Positions 27,648-36,786 of a DNA stretch of 56,261 nucleotides are shown here, piece after piece. Numbering within the stretch: position 1 is the first letter of the stretch; every line of letters begins with the position of its first letter. The translations under genes were made by a program, and so were the position numbers. The notes below the pieces were generated by a model that ran no database searches, was not told the origin of the DNA, and saw only the letters and a list, made by a program, of their open reading frames with translations. Source of the DNA: Candidatus Sulfotelmatobacter kueseliae (GTDB taxonomy: Bacteria > Acidobacteriota > Terriglobia > Terriglobales > Acidobacteriaceae); assembly GCA_900290255.1 (NCBI GenBank), contig OMOD01000120.1:1-56261 (forward strand), in the 5' to 3' direction.

Positions 27648-29663
27648 TTACTTCAGCCTTGCCCCAATCGGCACATCCTCCAGAAAGCCCGTCAGCACGG
27701 GTTTCCCACCTTCCGGCGATGCGGCCACGATCATTCCATTCGACTCCAGGCCACGGAGTTTGCGGGGAGCGAGGTTGGCTACGATGACTACCTTGCGGCC
27801 GATCAGAGTCTCGGGCGCATAGGCTTCGGCAATCCCGGCTACAACCTGCCGCACTTCCGTGCCGATGTCAATTTCCAGCCGCAGCAGTTTGTCGGCCTTG
27901 GGCACACGTTCGGCAACCTTTACGATGCCCACCCGCAAATCAACCTTGGCAAAGTCGTCAATCGTGATCTTCCCGGCGTCCAGCGACGGACTTGCCGGAG
28001 TTGCCGCGGCCGGTTGTGCCGCCGGCGCCACCGATGGTTGCGCTGCCGGCAGTTTCGCTTCCTCCACGGCGGAGCCTCGTTGCTGATCTTCCATCTGCTG
28101 CATCCTTTCGACAGCGCTCTTGTCCGCGCGCGGAAAGACGGGTTGCACTGCACCTAACTTCGTGCCCAGGTGCAACTGTCCCCAGGCAAGGTCAGCCAAC
28201 GCAAGCTTTTTGATATCGCCCAGGCCCATCTGTGCCCAGATCTTTGCGGTCGCGTCCGGAATCACCGGGTGAGCCAGAGCGGTGGCAATGCGCAACGCCT
28301 CCGCCGAAGTGTAGAGCACGGTCGCCAGACGGGCGCGGCTGTCTTCATCCTGCTTCTCACCCAGCGACCAGGGCTCGTTTTCAACGATGTACTTGTCCAC
28401 CGCGGCCACCAAACTCCAGGCTGATTCGAGTGCGCGTGAGAACTGGAATTGATCGAAGAGGGTTGCGAATTCCCGGATCGTCTTGCGCGCCGCTTCGGCG
28501 ATCGCATCGTCTGCCGCTGTTTTCGCAGCGGCATGGGATGGATATGGCACCTCGCCCTTGAAATATCGGTTGATCATGGTCAGCGTGCGGCTGGCCAGAT
28601 TTCCCAAGCCATTCGCGAGGTCAGAGTTATAGCGCTGCACCAGCGCGTCGAAGGAAAAAGACCCGTCTTGGCCGAAGACCACCTCGCGCAGCAGGAAGTA
28701 ACGCAGAGCGTCAGCGCCCAGAACATCAAGAATGGTCTCGGCGCGCACGATGTTGCCGCGCGACTTTGACATCTTGCTTTCTTCAAACAGCAGCCAGCCG
28801 TGAGCCATGATTGCCCTGGGCAGAGGCAGTTCGGCCGCCAGCAGAAATGCCGGCCAGTAAACGCAATGGAAGCGGACAATTTCTTTGCCGATCATGTGCA
28901 CGTCAGCGGGCCAGTACTTCTGGAAAGCCTCCTGCGCGCCCGCATGGGTTGAGCCGAAGCCGATGGCGGTGATGTAGTTAGCCAGAGCGTCCAACCAGAC
29001 GTAGATGACGTGCTTGGGATCATCGGGCACCGGGATGCCCCAGGAAAACGTCGAGCGGCTGATGGAGAGATCGCGCAGTCCCGAGCGTACAAACGAAATC
29101 ACTTCGTTGCGGCGCGTCTCGGGACGGATGAACTCCGGGTTGGTGTAAAGCTCCAGCAGCTGGTCTTGAAACGCCGATAGCTTAAAGAAATAGTTTTCTT
29201 CCTCGACGGTTTCCGTGGGGCGACCGCAAATAGGGCAGGGGTCGCCGGGTTTGGCGCTGTCCACATAGAGTTCATCAGAGAAACAGTACTGGCCGGTGTA
29301 ACGTCCTTTGTAGATGAATCCCTTATCGCGAATGCGCCGGAACAATTCCTGCACGCGCTTCTTGTGGCGGTCTTCGGTGGTGCGGATGAAGTCGTCATTG
29401 GAAATGCCCATGCGTTGCCAGAGCGCGCGGAACTCTCCCGCCACCTCGTCGGTGAACTGCTGCGGAGTCTTGCCGGCAGCCTGGGCCGCCCGCTCGATCT
29501 TTTGCCCGTGCTCGTCCGTTCCCGTCAGGAAAAAGGTGTCCGCGCCCAGCATGCGCTGCCGGCGTGCAACGGTATCGCAAGCGATGGTCGTGTAGGCATG
29601 CCCGATGTGCGGGTGGGCATTCACGTAGTAGATGGGGGTCGTAATGTAGAACTTCCTGGTCAT
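27648..29663 (-). CDS. metG: Methionyl-tRNA synthetase with C-terminal tRNA-binding domain
   Basis: A 671-residue class I synthetase charging tRNA-Met. The HIGH region is YVNAHPHIGHAYT and the KMSKS loop is ESKMSKSRGNIV. The connective-peptide insertion carries CPICGRP with YCFSDE, so its zinc knuckle is not of the usual two-CxxC kind. The anticodon-binding helical domain spans about 360-510. A proline/alanine-rich linker (about 530-560) leads to a Trbp111/OB domain at about 565-671 (VDLRVGIVKVAERVPKADKLLRL), which promotes dimerisation and tRNA binding. It leads the metG-tatD pair. Confidence 0.96.
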   Translation of the reverse strand: MTRKFYITTPIYYVNAHPHIGHAYTTIACDTVARRQRMLGADTFFLTGTDEHGQKIERAAQAAGKTPQQFTDEVAGEFRALWQRMGISNDDFIRTTEDRHKKRVQELFRRIRDKGFIYKGRYTGQYCFSDELYVDSAKPGDPCPICGRPTETVEEENYFFKLSAFQDQLLELYTNPEFIRPETRRNEVISFVRSGLRDLSISRSTFSWGIPVPDDPKHVIYVWLDALANYITAIGFGSTHAGAQEAFQKYWPADVHMIGKEIVRFHCVYWPAFLLAAELPLPRAIMAHGWLLFEESKMSKSRGNIVRAETILDVLGADALRYFLLREVVFGQDGSFSFDALVQRYNSDLANGLGNLASRTLTMINRYFKGEVPYPSHAAAKTAADDAIAEAARKTIREFATLFDQFQFSRALESAWSLVAAVDKYIVENEPWSLGEKQDEDSRARLATVLYTSAEALRIATALAHPVIPDATAKIWAQMGLGDIKKLALADLAWGQLHLGTKLGAVQPVFPRADKSAVERMQQMEDQQRGSAVEEAKLPAAQPSVAPAAQPAAATPASPSLDAGKITIDDFAKVDLRVGIVKVAERVPKADKLLRLEIDIGTEVRQVVAGIAEAYAPETLIGRKVVIVANLAPRKLRGLESNGMIVAASPEGGKPVLTGFLEDVPIGARLK

Positions 29664-29716
29664 GTCCTGGTTGTCAACCCGTGTGATTCCGATTGCGAAG
29701 GTTGCTTAAATCGTTG

Positions 29717-31117
29717 TCATTCCGAACCGGCACAAGCCGGTGAGGAACCTGCTTTCTCTTCGCGTCTGCAATGCAAGTAAGCTTCAACCGCTGCGCCCAT
29801 GACTTGTCTCAGCGGCACCTGATGCTCGGCCGCAATGCGCCGGCAGTCTTCGTATTCCGGGGCGTAGTTCGTTATCGTTCCGTTCATGCTGGCGATCTTG
29901 ATCCGCACCTCGCCCCACGGCGTGCGTACATTCTCCCACCTCCGTGCCAGACTGTGCCGTACTTGATCGCGCCGCCGCACCCCGAGGGTCGTGGTCTCGG
30001 CGAAAATCAATTGCGTCAGCTTGCCCGCATCTTCGGGCTTGCACAGCACGGTCAGCAACGTTCCGGGGCGATTTTTTTTCATCTGGACCGGCACACCGAA
30101 AGCATCGAGCGCGCCTTCTTCCAACAGTCGGTCCATCACATAACCGAAGACCTGAGGGTTCAAGTCGTCGAGATTCGCTTCCAGCACGGTGACAGTCTCC
30201 TGCGCAGTCGTCGCGACCGGAAGCGAGGTCGCCTCGCCTATCGTCAGGCGCACGACGTTCGGTAGCCCGGGAAACTCACGCGATCCGGCGCCAAAGCCCG
30301 ACTTCTCGATCTTCATTTCGGGGAAAGTGGTGAACCGTCGAGCCAGCGTTTTTACGATTGCCGCTCCCGTCGGCGTGACCAGTTCCGCCTGCACTCCCGA
30401 GGAGTACACGGGGGCATCCTTCAGCAACTCGACCGTCGCCGGAGCCGGGACAGGAAATGTTCCATGCGCGCAATGCACAGTTCCTCCGCCCACGTTCAGC
30501 GGCGAGCAGACGATCTGGTCTACGCCGAGCGCCTCTGCCCCCACCGCCGCGCAGACGATGTCAACGATCGCATCCACCGCGCCGACTTCGTGAAAGTGGA
30601 TCTGCTCGACAGGAACGTGGTGGATCTTTGCTTCAGCTGCGCCCAGAGCCTCGAAAATCGTAATGGCGGTTTTCTTGGCGGTGCCGCTGATCGCCGCCTT
30701 GCGGATGATTTCGCGAATCTCGGTGAGGCCGCGGGCGTGACCGTGCTCGTGCGGCCCGGGCACTCCGCTCTGCAAGGTGTCCTCGGGAAGATCCCGCTGA
30801 GCGTTCTCATGATTCTGCCCGTGATGGTGATGGTGTTTGTGCGCGTGCTCAGAATCCGCGTGCGGGGGCGTCTCCGCCACGTTCTCTTTGGCCCAGTATT
30901 CCTCCCGGGGTAGATCTTTCTTACCGGCAACCCAAACGTCCACTTTGGTAGCTGAAATCCCACTGCGCACTACGCGCGAAATCTCGAGCCGTGCGCCCAC
31001 TCCCAGCGCGGCGACGGTCGACTCCAGTACCCGGGGCGGAACTCCGGCGTCGATGAGGGCGCCTAAGAACATGTCGCCGCTCATGCCGGAAAAGCACTCG
31101 AGGTAAGCAATGCGCAT
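29717..31117 (-). CDS. larC: LarC: nickel-pincer cofactor nickel insertase
   Basis: A 466-residue LarC (formerly DUF111) protein, which inserts nickel into the pyridinium bis-thiocarboxylate precursor to complete the nickel-pincer cofactor of lactate racemase and related enzymes. The N-terminus YLECFSGMSGDMFLGALIDAG and the downstream GAVDAIVDIVCAAVGAEAL, SPLNVGGGTVHCAHGTFPVPAPAT match the family. A histidine-rich stretch near residue 90-100 (HAHKHHHHHGQNH) is a probable nickel store. Here the gene is one continuous frame, whereas in Lactobacillus larC is read through a frameshift. No larA, larB or larE is nearby. It lies directly upstream of metG on the same strand. Confidence 0.93.
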   Translation of the reverse strand: MRIAYLECFSGMSGDMFLGALIDAGVPPRVLESTVAALGVGARLEISRVVRSGISATKVDVWVAGKKDLPREEYWAKENVAETPPHADSEHAHKHHHHHGQNHENAQRDLPEDTLQSGVPGPHEHGHARGLTEIREIIRKAAISGTAKKTAITIFEALGAAEAKIHHVPVEQIHFHEVGAVDAIVDIVCAAVGAEALGVDQIVCSPLNVGGGTVHCAHGTFPVPAPATVELLKDAPVYSSGVQAELVTPTGAAIVKTLARRFTTFPEMKIEKSGFGAGSREFPGLPNVVRLTIGEATSLPVATTAQETVTVLEANLDDLNPQVFGYVMDRLLEEGALDAFGVPVQMKKNRPGTLLTVLCKPEDAGKLTQLIFAETTTLGVRRRDQVRHSLARRWENVRTPWGEVRIKIASMNGTITNYAPEYEDCRRIAAEHQVPLRQVMGAAVEAYLHCRREEKAGSSPACAGSE

Positions 31118-31126
31118 AGGGAAAAA

Positions 31127-31243
31127 CCGTCGTTGGCCGTTAGTCGTTTGTCGTTGGCAACGATAAGTAGCGCTTGTGAACTAACTTTCGAGAATTGAGT
31201 CAGATGACCCGGCCAACGACCAAAGACCAACGACTAACGACGG
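31127..31243. repeat. Heptamer-periodic inverted repeat (hairpin D)
   Basis: The left arm has units GTCGTTG, GCCGTTA, GTCGTTT and GTCGTTG. The right arm, on the opposite strand, has GTCGTTA, GTCGTTG, GTCTTTG and GTCGTTG, and both arms end in CCGTCGTT. The spacer is about 45 bases. It sits between the divergent larC and argS genes. Confidence 0.85.
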
Positions 31244-31339
31244 AATTCTCATCATAGGGAAGCGCGCATCTCGCGTCAAACCAGTACCCGCCGCCCACTC
31301 TGCTAAAATCACTGTTTCCTCAACAGGTTAGAGGGTTCC

Positions 31340-33334
31340 GTGTATCGTCATCTTGAACATCGTCTCACCGAGCGGGTACGGGAGTGTCTTGGGCGCCGCT
31401 ATCCCGGCGTAACCCTGCCTTCCGTGGTGATCGAACAACCGCCCAAGGTCGAACTGGGTGACTTCGCAATTCCGGTTTTTCCTTTTGCCAAGCCTCTGCG
31501 CTCGGCGCCGTTGAAGATCGCAGAAGCGATCCGGGCCGAACTCGGCCCGATCGAGGGCATCGCCGAAATCAAGGTGTCTCCTCCCGGCTATCTGAACGTC
31601 AAGGCCGAACGGTCTTACATGGCGGCCAGCCTCGCCAAAGACGAGAAACCACCCTCCGTTATTCCTCCCGGTAAGATTCTGGTGGAACACTCCAGCATCA
31701 ATCCCAACAAGGCGGCGCACATCGGACATTTGCGCAACGCCATCCTGGGCGACACGTTTGTCCGGCTGCTGCGTAACGCGGGCCGGGAAGTCGACATTCA
31801 GAACTACATTGACAATACTGGAGTCCAGGTCGCCGACGTGGTGGTCGGGTTTATCCACCTGGAAAAGAAATCACGCGCCGAAATAGAAGCCCTCACCCGC
31901 CAGCCGCGATTCGATTATTACTGCTGGGATCTCTACGCCCGCGTCTCGCAGTGGTACGAGCAAGACAAGCAGAATCGGGAGACGCGCCTCGCTACTCTGC
32001 ACGCGATCGAGGATGTCGCGAGTGACGCAGCCACGGTTGCCGATTTGATCTCGACCGCAGTGCTGCACCGGCACCTCGAAACCATGGATCGGCTGGACAT
32101 CGAGTACGACTTCCTGCCGCGGGAAAGCGAGATTCTGCAGCTGCATTTTTGGGACGCAGCCTTCACCAAGTTGAAGGATGCTGGCGTGCTTACCTTCGAG
32201 AGCGAAGGCAAAAACAAGGGTTGCTGGGTGATGCGCCGTGCCGGAACGGAGAATCGGGCTGGAGGAGACGTGGAGGGCGCGGAGGAAGGCAGGATCAGCG
32301 AAGAAGATCAGAAAGTCATTGTGCGCTCGAACGGCACCGTCGGTTACGTGGGCAAAGATATCGCGTACCACATGTGGAAGTTTGGGCTGCTGGGGCGCGA
32401 TTTTGGCTATCTCAGGTTCTATCGCTATCCGAATCATCACGAGTGCTGGATTTCAACGACTGATGGAGAAAAAGTCCATCCGCATTTCGGCGATGTCGCC
32501 GAAATTTACAATGTCATTGACGCGCGGCAATCCGAGGCCCAAAACACGGTCATCGAGGCGCTGCGCGGGCTTGGCCACGACGAGGCCGCCGACCACTACA
32601 CGCATTTTTCTTATGAGATGGTAGCGCTCACTCCGCGCTGCGCCGCCGAACTCGGCTACACGCTGAGCGAAGAAGACAAGACGCGTTCTTATATCGAAGT
32701 AAGTGGGCGCAAGGGCTTCGGAGTAAAAGCCGACGATCTGCTGGATCAGCTGATTGCCTCAGCCAAGAAGGAAGTAGATTCGCGCCATCCTGCCATCGCC
32801 GACAGTGAGCGGCTGCAGATCGCCACGCAGATTGCCATCGGGGCCCTGCGCTACTTCATGCTGAAGTACACCAAGCCCTCAGTGATCGCATTCGACTTCA
32901 AAGATGCGCTCAGCTTCGAAGGCGAAACCGGGCCTTACGCGCAGTATGCCGTGGTGCGCGCGACCAGCATTTTCCGAAAAGCCGGGATCGACCCTGAGAC
33001 TTTCGGCAGCAACATTGCTGGCAACATCTCTCCCGCCGATCTGGGAAGATTCCTTACCGAAGCCCAGGCGGATGAAATTTGGGAGCTCTGGCTGGCTGCA
33101 TCGAAAACGTCCTATGTAGTCGATCAGTGCATCGCTACGACGGAGCCGGCCTATCTGGCGAAACACGTTTTTCAACTGGCACAACTGTTCAACACCTTCT
33201 ACCATCGTCACCCGATCCTCAGCGAACCGGATGAGGGGCGAAAACAATTCCTGCTCATTACGGTGGCTGTGGTCAGAAGGGAACTGATTCGCGCACTCAA
33301 AGTCATGGGCATTACCGTGCCGCCCGTCATGTAG
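31340..33334 (+). CDS. argS: Arginyl-tRNA synthetase
   Basis: A 664-residue class I synthetase. The start is GTG at 31340 with AGAGGG four bases upstream. The N-terminal tRNA-recognition (Add-1) domain occupies about 1-90. The HIGH motif is NKAAHIGHLRNAILGD, and the characteristic YIDNTGVQVADVVVGF follows. The C-terminal anticodon-binding domain contains FEGETGPYAQYAVVRA. The protein is longer than the ~580 residues usual in E. coli; one extra segment, GTENRAGGDVEGAEEG (about residue 305-320), is rich in Gly and Glu and looks like a surface loop. Divergent from larC. Confidence 0.95.
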   Translation: MYRHLEHRLTERVRECLGRRYPGVTLPSVVIEQPPKVELGDFAIPVFPFAKPLRSAPLKIAEAIRAELGPIEGIAEIKVSPPGYLNVKAERSYMAASLAKDEKPPSVIPPGKILVEHSSINPNKAAHIGHLRNAILGDTFVRLLRNAGREVDIQNYIDNTGVQVADVVVGFIHLEKKSRAEIEALTRQPRFDYYCWDLYARVSQWYEQDKQNRETRLATLHAIEDVASDAATVADLISTAVLHRHLETMDRLDIEYDFLPRESEILQLHFWDAAFTKLKDAGVLTFESEGKNKGCWVMRRAGTENRAGGDVEGAEEGRISEEDQKVIVRSNGTVGYVGKDIAYHMWKFGLLGRDFGYLRFYRYPNHHECWISTTDGEKVHPHFGDVAEIYNVIDARQSEAQNTVIEALRGLGHDEAADHYTHFSYEMVALTPRCAAELGYTLSEEDKTRSYIEVSGRKGFGVKADDLLDQLIASAKKEVDSRHPAIADSERLQIATQIAIGALRYFMLKYTKPSVIAFDFKDALSFEGETGPYAQYAVVRATSIFRKAGIDPETFGSNIAGNISPADLGRFLTEAQADEIWELWLAASKTSYVVDQCIATTEPAYLAKHVFQLAQLFNTFYHRHPILSEPDEGRKQFLLITVAVVRRELIRALKVMGITVPPVM

Positions 33335-33390
33335 AATGCCATGGGGCGTGGCTGCAGAAGTATCATCTGTGCGGATTGCACCTTCCGCCA

Positions 33391-34410
33391 ATGACCGAAA
33401 CGCCGACAACGTTCGTTCCAAAACCCTCCTGGCCCCGCCGTATCGCGCGCGGCCTGCTCGTGTTGCTCGTGGTCCTCGCCGCCGCTGGGTTCCTCTACGA
33501 GAACATCTCGGAGGCTCGCGACCGCCGATTTAATCCCATGCCGGGCAGGCTCATTGATGTCGGCGGCTACAGGATGCACATTGATTGCGCGGGGCAGGGA
33601 AGTCCCACCGTCGTCCTCGACTCCGGCCTGGGTGACTCCTACGTAGTGTGGCAGAAAGTGCAGCCACAGATCGCAAACTTCACGCGCGTTTGTTCCTACG
33701 ACCGAGCCGGAATCGGGTACAGCGAGCCGAGCTCTCGACCACGAACCAGCAGGGTGATGGCCGAAGAATTGCATACGCTGCTGAAAGCAGCCGGTATTGC
33801 GCCGCCTTATGTGCTGGTAGGGCACTCGATGGGGGGATACACCGTTCGCCTCTTCGCCAGCCTGTACCCGGGCGAGGTCGCTGCCATGGTGCTGGTGGAC
33901 GCTTCGCACCCTGATCAGGAAAATCGCTTTCCCCCCGCGTTGAAAGAGTGGAAGAAGAGCGAACTGCGCACGGCGGAGTTTCTGGAGTTCGGTATGCCCG
34001 TGGGGATTCCGCGGCTTCTCGGCTTGTGCGATCCCGACCCGGTCATCCGCGCGGCTGAGTGTAACTTCCAAACCGCGAGCGAGGAGGTCGCAGAAATGAA
34101 GTCGTTCGCCGAGAGCGCGGCCGAAACCGCAGCCACCGGCTCGCTAGGGGATATGCCACTTGCCGTGCTCTCGCATGATCCCGACAAACCCTCAGCCGAG
34201 TTCCCCGCGGATCTGGCCAAGCCCACGAACGAAGCCTGGGAGAAAATGCAGGACGAACTCGCTCATCTTTCCACGCGCGGCACCCGAACCATTGCCAGGA
34301 ACAGTTCGCACTACATTCAGGTCGATCGCCCCGAGGTGGTCGTCGAAGCGGTGCGTACGGTTCTGGAACAGGCGCGTGCTACACCGTCGGCCGGATCACC
34401 GAAGCCCTGA
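33391..34410 (+). CDS. Alpha/beta hydrolase, membrane-anchored
   Basis: A 339-residue alpha/beta-fold hydrolase of unknown substrate. One hydrophobic segment near residues 20-40 (RGLLVLLVVLAAAGFLYE) suggests an N-terminal anchor or signal, so the enzyme is probably periplasmic. The nucleophile elbow is VGHSMGG and the oxyanion segment is VVLDSGLGDSYVVW; the catalytic His lies near the C-terminus in RNSSHYIQVDRPEVV. The ATG at 33391 is chosen over a TTG 15 bases upstream. It follows argS by 56 bases on the same strand, but shared function is not implied. Confidence 0.85.
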   Translation: MTETPTTFVPKPSWPRRIARGLLVLLVVLAAAGFLYENISEARDRRFNPMPGRLIDVGGYRMHIDCAGQGSPTVVLDSGLGDSYVVWQKVQPQIANFTRVCSYDRAGIGYSEPSSRPRTSRVMAEELHTLLKAAGIAPPYVLVGHSMGGYTVRLFASLYPGEVAAMVLVDASHPDQENRFPPALKEWKKSELRTAEFLEFGMPVGIPRLLGLCDPDPVIRAAECNFQTASEEVAEMKSFAESAAETAATGSLGDMPLAVLSHDPDKPSAEFPADLAKPTNEAWEKMQDELAHLSTRGTRTIARNSSHYIQVDRPEVVVEAVRTVLEQARATPSAGSPKP

Positions 34411-34523
34411 GAAATTGCTTAGGCATGATTTCCTGACTCTCGTTGCACAAACCTGCTAACCTTTTTTCTCGCCTCAGAACTCGCGCATTGATGAATCCCG
34501 CTTCAGCGCTTCAGGAGTGCACG

Positions 34524-36752
34524 ATGGCATTTTTGCAGCGGTTGGCATGTCTTCGGATTTCTCTTCTCATGCTGTTCAGTCTTTCGCTGGTGGCGCCTGT
34601 CCGTGCCCAGGAGCCTTCTGCCCCAGTCGCTGCCCATCGTCCGCGTGTGGGTTTGGCGCTGAGCGGGGGTGGGGCACTCGGACTGGCTGAAATCGGGGTG
34701 ATCCGGTGGATGGAAGAACATCGCATCCCGGTGGATCGCATCGCGGGCACCAGCATGGGCAGCATTATTGGCGCCATGTACGCCACCGGGATGTCTCCGG
34801 ATGAAATGAAGAAATTCGCGGAAGGGATTGACTGGGATGAGGCCTTGCTTCCCGAGCCAACCTACAGTCAGCTTGCGTATCGCAGAAAGCAGGATCGGCG
34901 TGATTTTCTCATCGATGCTCCCCTCGGACTGAGGCACGGTCTAAGCGGACCGAACGGCTTCAATCCAGGCCACGGAGTAGGGCTGTTGTTGGACCGGATT
35001 GCCTTCTCCGAATCCGACATTGCCAGCTTCGACGATCTACCTATTCCCTTCCGCTGCGTGGCCACGGATATGCTGAGCGGTGAAGGCGTCGTGCTGCGCG
35101 ACGGGCCGCTGGCCCAGGCCCTGCGCGCGTCCATGGCCATTCCTGGTGAGTTCACTCCGGTGGAACTCAACGGCCGAGTGTTGGCGGATGGCGGCATGAT
35201 CGAAAACATCCCGGTAGAGACGGTTCGCGCCATGGATGCCGACACAGTGATCGCCGTCGAGTTGCGTGTTCCGCCGGGCGACCGCGCCCAGTTGGGGACT
35301 CTGACTGGCGTGTTGAGTCGTGCCGTGGACGTCATGATCGCGCAGAATGAAAAGCGGTCGCTGGCTCTGGCCCAGGCTAGAGTTAGCGTGGACGTGAGGG
35401 GGTTTTCCGTTGACGACTACGACCGCGTCAAGGAACTGATCCAACTGGGTTACACCAGCGCGGCGAGCCAGTCTGCCGTGTTGCTGGCGTACGCCATCGA
35501 CGATCCGGATCAATGGCAACAATATCTGGCGGAGCGGCAGGCGCGAAAACATCCGCTGCCCCAGAAAGTAGAGACTGTCGAAGTTAGCGGCGCGGACTCG
35601 GATACCGACCGCCGGATTGAGCGCCGTCTGGCCAAAACGCTGCGCGGACCGCTCAATCTCCCCCGCCTCGAGACTCAACTCACACGGATTGCCGGGGAGG
35701 GCCAGTTCGACCGGCTGGGTTACGAGGGATTCGTGCAGAACGGAGTTCCCGCCTTGCGAGTCACGGCACACGAGAAGTCCTACGGTCCGCCCTTTGTAGA
35801 TTTTGCCGTAAACGTGGACGGCTCGGGTGTGGCCGCCTTCGATTTCTCCGCCGGTGCGCGTGTGACTTTCATGGATTTTGCGGACCGCGGCGGAGAATGG
35901 CGAAGCGACCTTCTTTTCGGTTCTAGTAATCTGGCCGCCACCGAGTTCTATCAGCCTCTGGCCGAATCTCGATTTTTTGTCGCGCCCTATGCCTTTGCCT
36001 CCAAACTGGCTCGCAACTCGTTTACTGGCCTGACCCGTGTTGCTGTGTTCGGCGACGAGCGCGCCGGCGGCGGCCTCGACTTCGGTTACACCGGGCGCCG
36101 CAGCGAATTGCGATTCGGCTATGAAATCTTTGATGGCAAGCTGAGTCCGCTGATCGGCAGCACAGGGTTGCCGATTACCAGCGGCAGTACCGGCGAATTT
36201 CGCGCGCGATATGTCTGGGACGGAGAGGACAGCCCTTCAGTGCCCAGCATCGGCAGCCGGGTGGTAATCACGCTTTCGCGTGTGCTTCAAAGTCCGGACC
36301 TGACCCATCCCATCGGCCAGCTCGAGGTGCAGACTTCCAGTTTTGTTCCGGTTGGGGAGAAGACGTCGCTGTTCCTCTTGGCTTCCGGCGGGACGACTTT
36401 TCGTGGCACGGCTGGACCATTTCAAGTCTTCGCTCTGGGAGGGCCGTTCCGCTTGGGCGCGTATCTTCCGCAAGAATTTCTGGGTAATCACTACGCATAC
36501 TCAGCGCTCGGATTTCGCCGCGAGCTTTACCGGCTCCCTCAACTCGTGGGAGGAAAGATTTACTGGGCCGGATGGTACGAAGCCGGTACGGCATTTGGCA
36601 GCGCAGCCAACGACCCTGGGCCGGTGGCGGTGCGCGGCACCTTCAATCTCGGTGTGATCGCGGAAACCATTGCCGGTCCTATCGCGCTGGCGGGCAGCGT
36701 CAGCCCGACCGGCCAGAGCCGAGTGAACTTCTCAGTGGGGCGGATTTTCTAG
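34524..36752 (+). CDS. Patatin-like phospholipase with POTRA and outer-membrane beta barrel (type Vd autotransporter-like)
   Basis: About 743 residues. The ATG at 34524 has CAGGAG seven bases upstream and opens a clear signal peptide (LRISLLMLFSLSLVAPVRAQ); longer frames from TTG 34443 or ATG 34491 would bury it. Residues about 35-240 are a patatin domain: GLALSGGGALGLAEIGV (oxyanion hole), GTSMGS (nucleophile Ser) and ADGGMIEN (dyad Asp). A POTRA-like region follows near 350-420 (VETVEVSGADSDTDRRIERR), then a Omp85/surface-antigen barrel ending in INFSVGRIF-type aromatic residue (VNFSVGRIF). This is the layout of PlpD-type Vd secretion proteins: an outer-membrane-tethered or surface-displayed lipase. 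Confidence 0.9.
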   Translation: MAFLQRLACLRISLLMLFSLSLVAPVRAQEPSAPVAAHRPRVGLALSGGGALGLAEIGVIRWMEEHRIPVDRIAGTSMGSIIGAMYATGMSPDEMKKFAEGIDWDEALLPEPTYSQLAYRRKQDRRDFLIDAPLGLRHGLSGPNGFNPGHGVGLLLDRIAFSESDIASFDDLPIPFRCVATDMLSGEGVVLRDGPLAQALRASMAIPGEFTPVELNGRVLADGGMIENIPVETVRAMDADTVIAVELRVPPGDRAQLGTLTGVLSRAVDVMIAQNEKRSLALAQARVSVDVRGFSVDDYDRVKELIQLGYTSAASQSAVLLAYAIDDPDQWQQYLAERQARKHPLPQKVETVEVSGADSDTDRRIERRLAKTLRGPLNLPRLETQLTRIAGEGQFDRLGYEGFVQNGVPALRVTAHEKSYGPPFVDFAVNVDGSGVAAFDFSAGARVTFMDFADRGGEWRSDLLFGSSNLAATEFYQPLAESRFFVAPYAFASKLARNSFTGLTRVAVFGDERAGGGLDFGYTGRRSELRFGYEIFDGKLSPLIGSTGLPITSGSTGEFRARYVWDGEDSPSVPSIGSRVVITLSRVLQSPDLTHPIGQLEVQTSSFVPVGEKTSLFLLASGGTTFRGTAGPFQVFALGGPFRLGAYLPQEFLGNHYAYSALGFRRELYRLPQLVGGKIYWAGWYEAGTAFGSAANDPGPVAVRGTFNLGVIAETIAGPIALAGSVSPTGQSRVNFSVGRIF

Positions 36753-36786
36753 ACGTCTGAGCGAGGCGGCCGGATCCGTTGGTTCG

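Noticed and set aside
31615..32624. Antisense and out-of-phase frames inside argS, secA, the TonB gene and others
   Set aside because: Long shadow frames are expected in GC-rich genes; none has an SD, a recognisable domain or independent codon bias.
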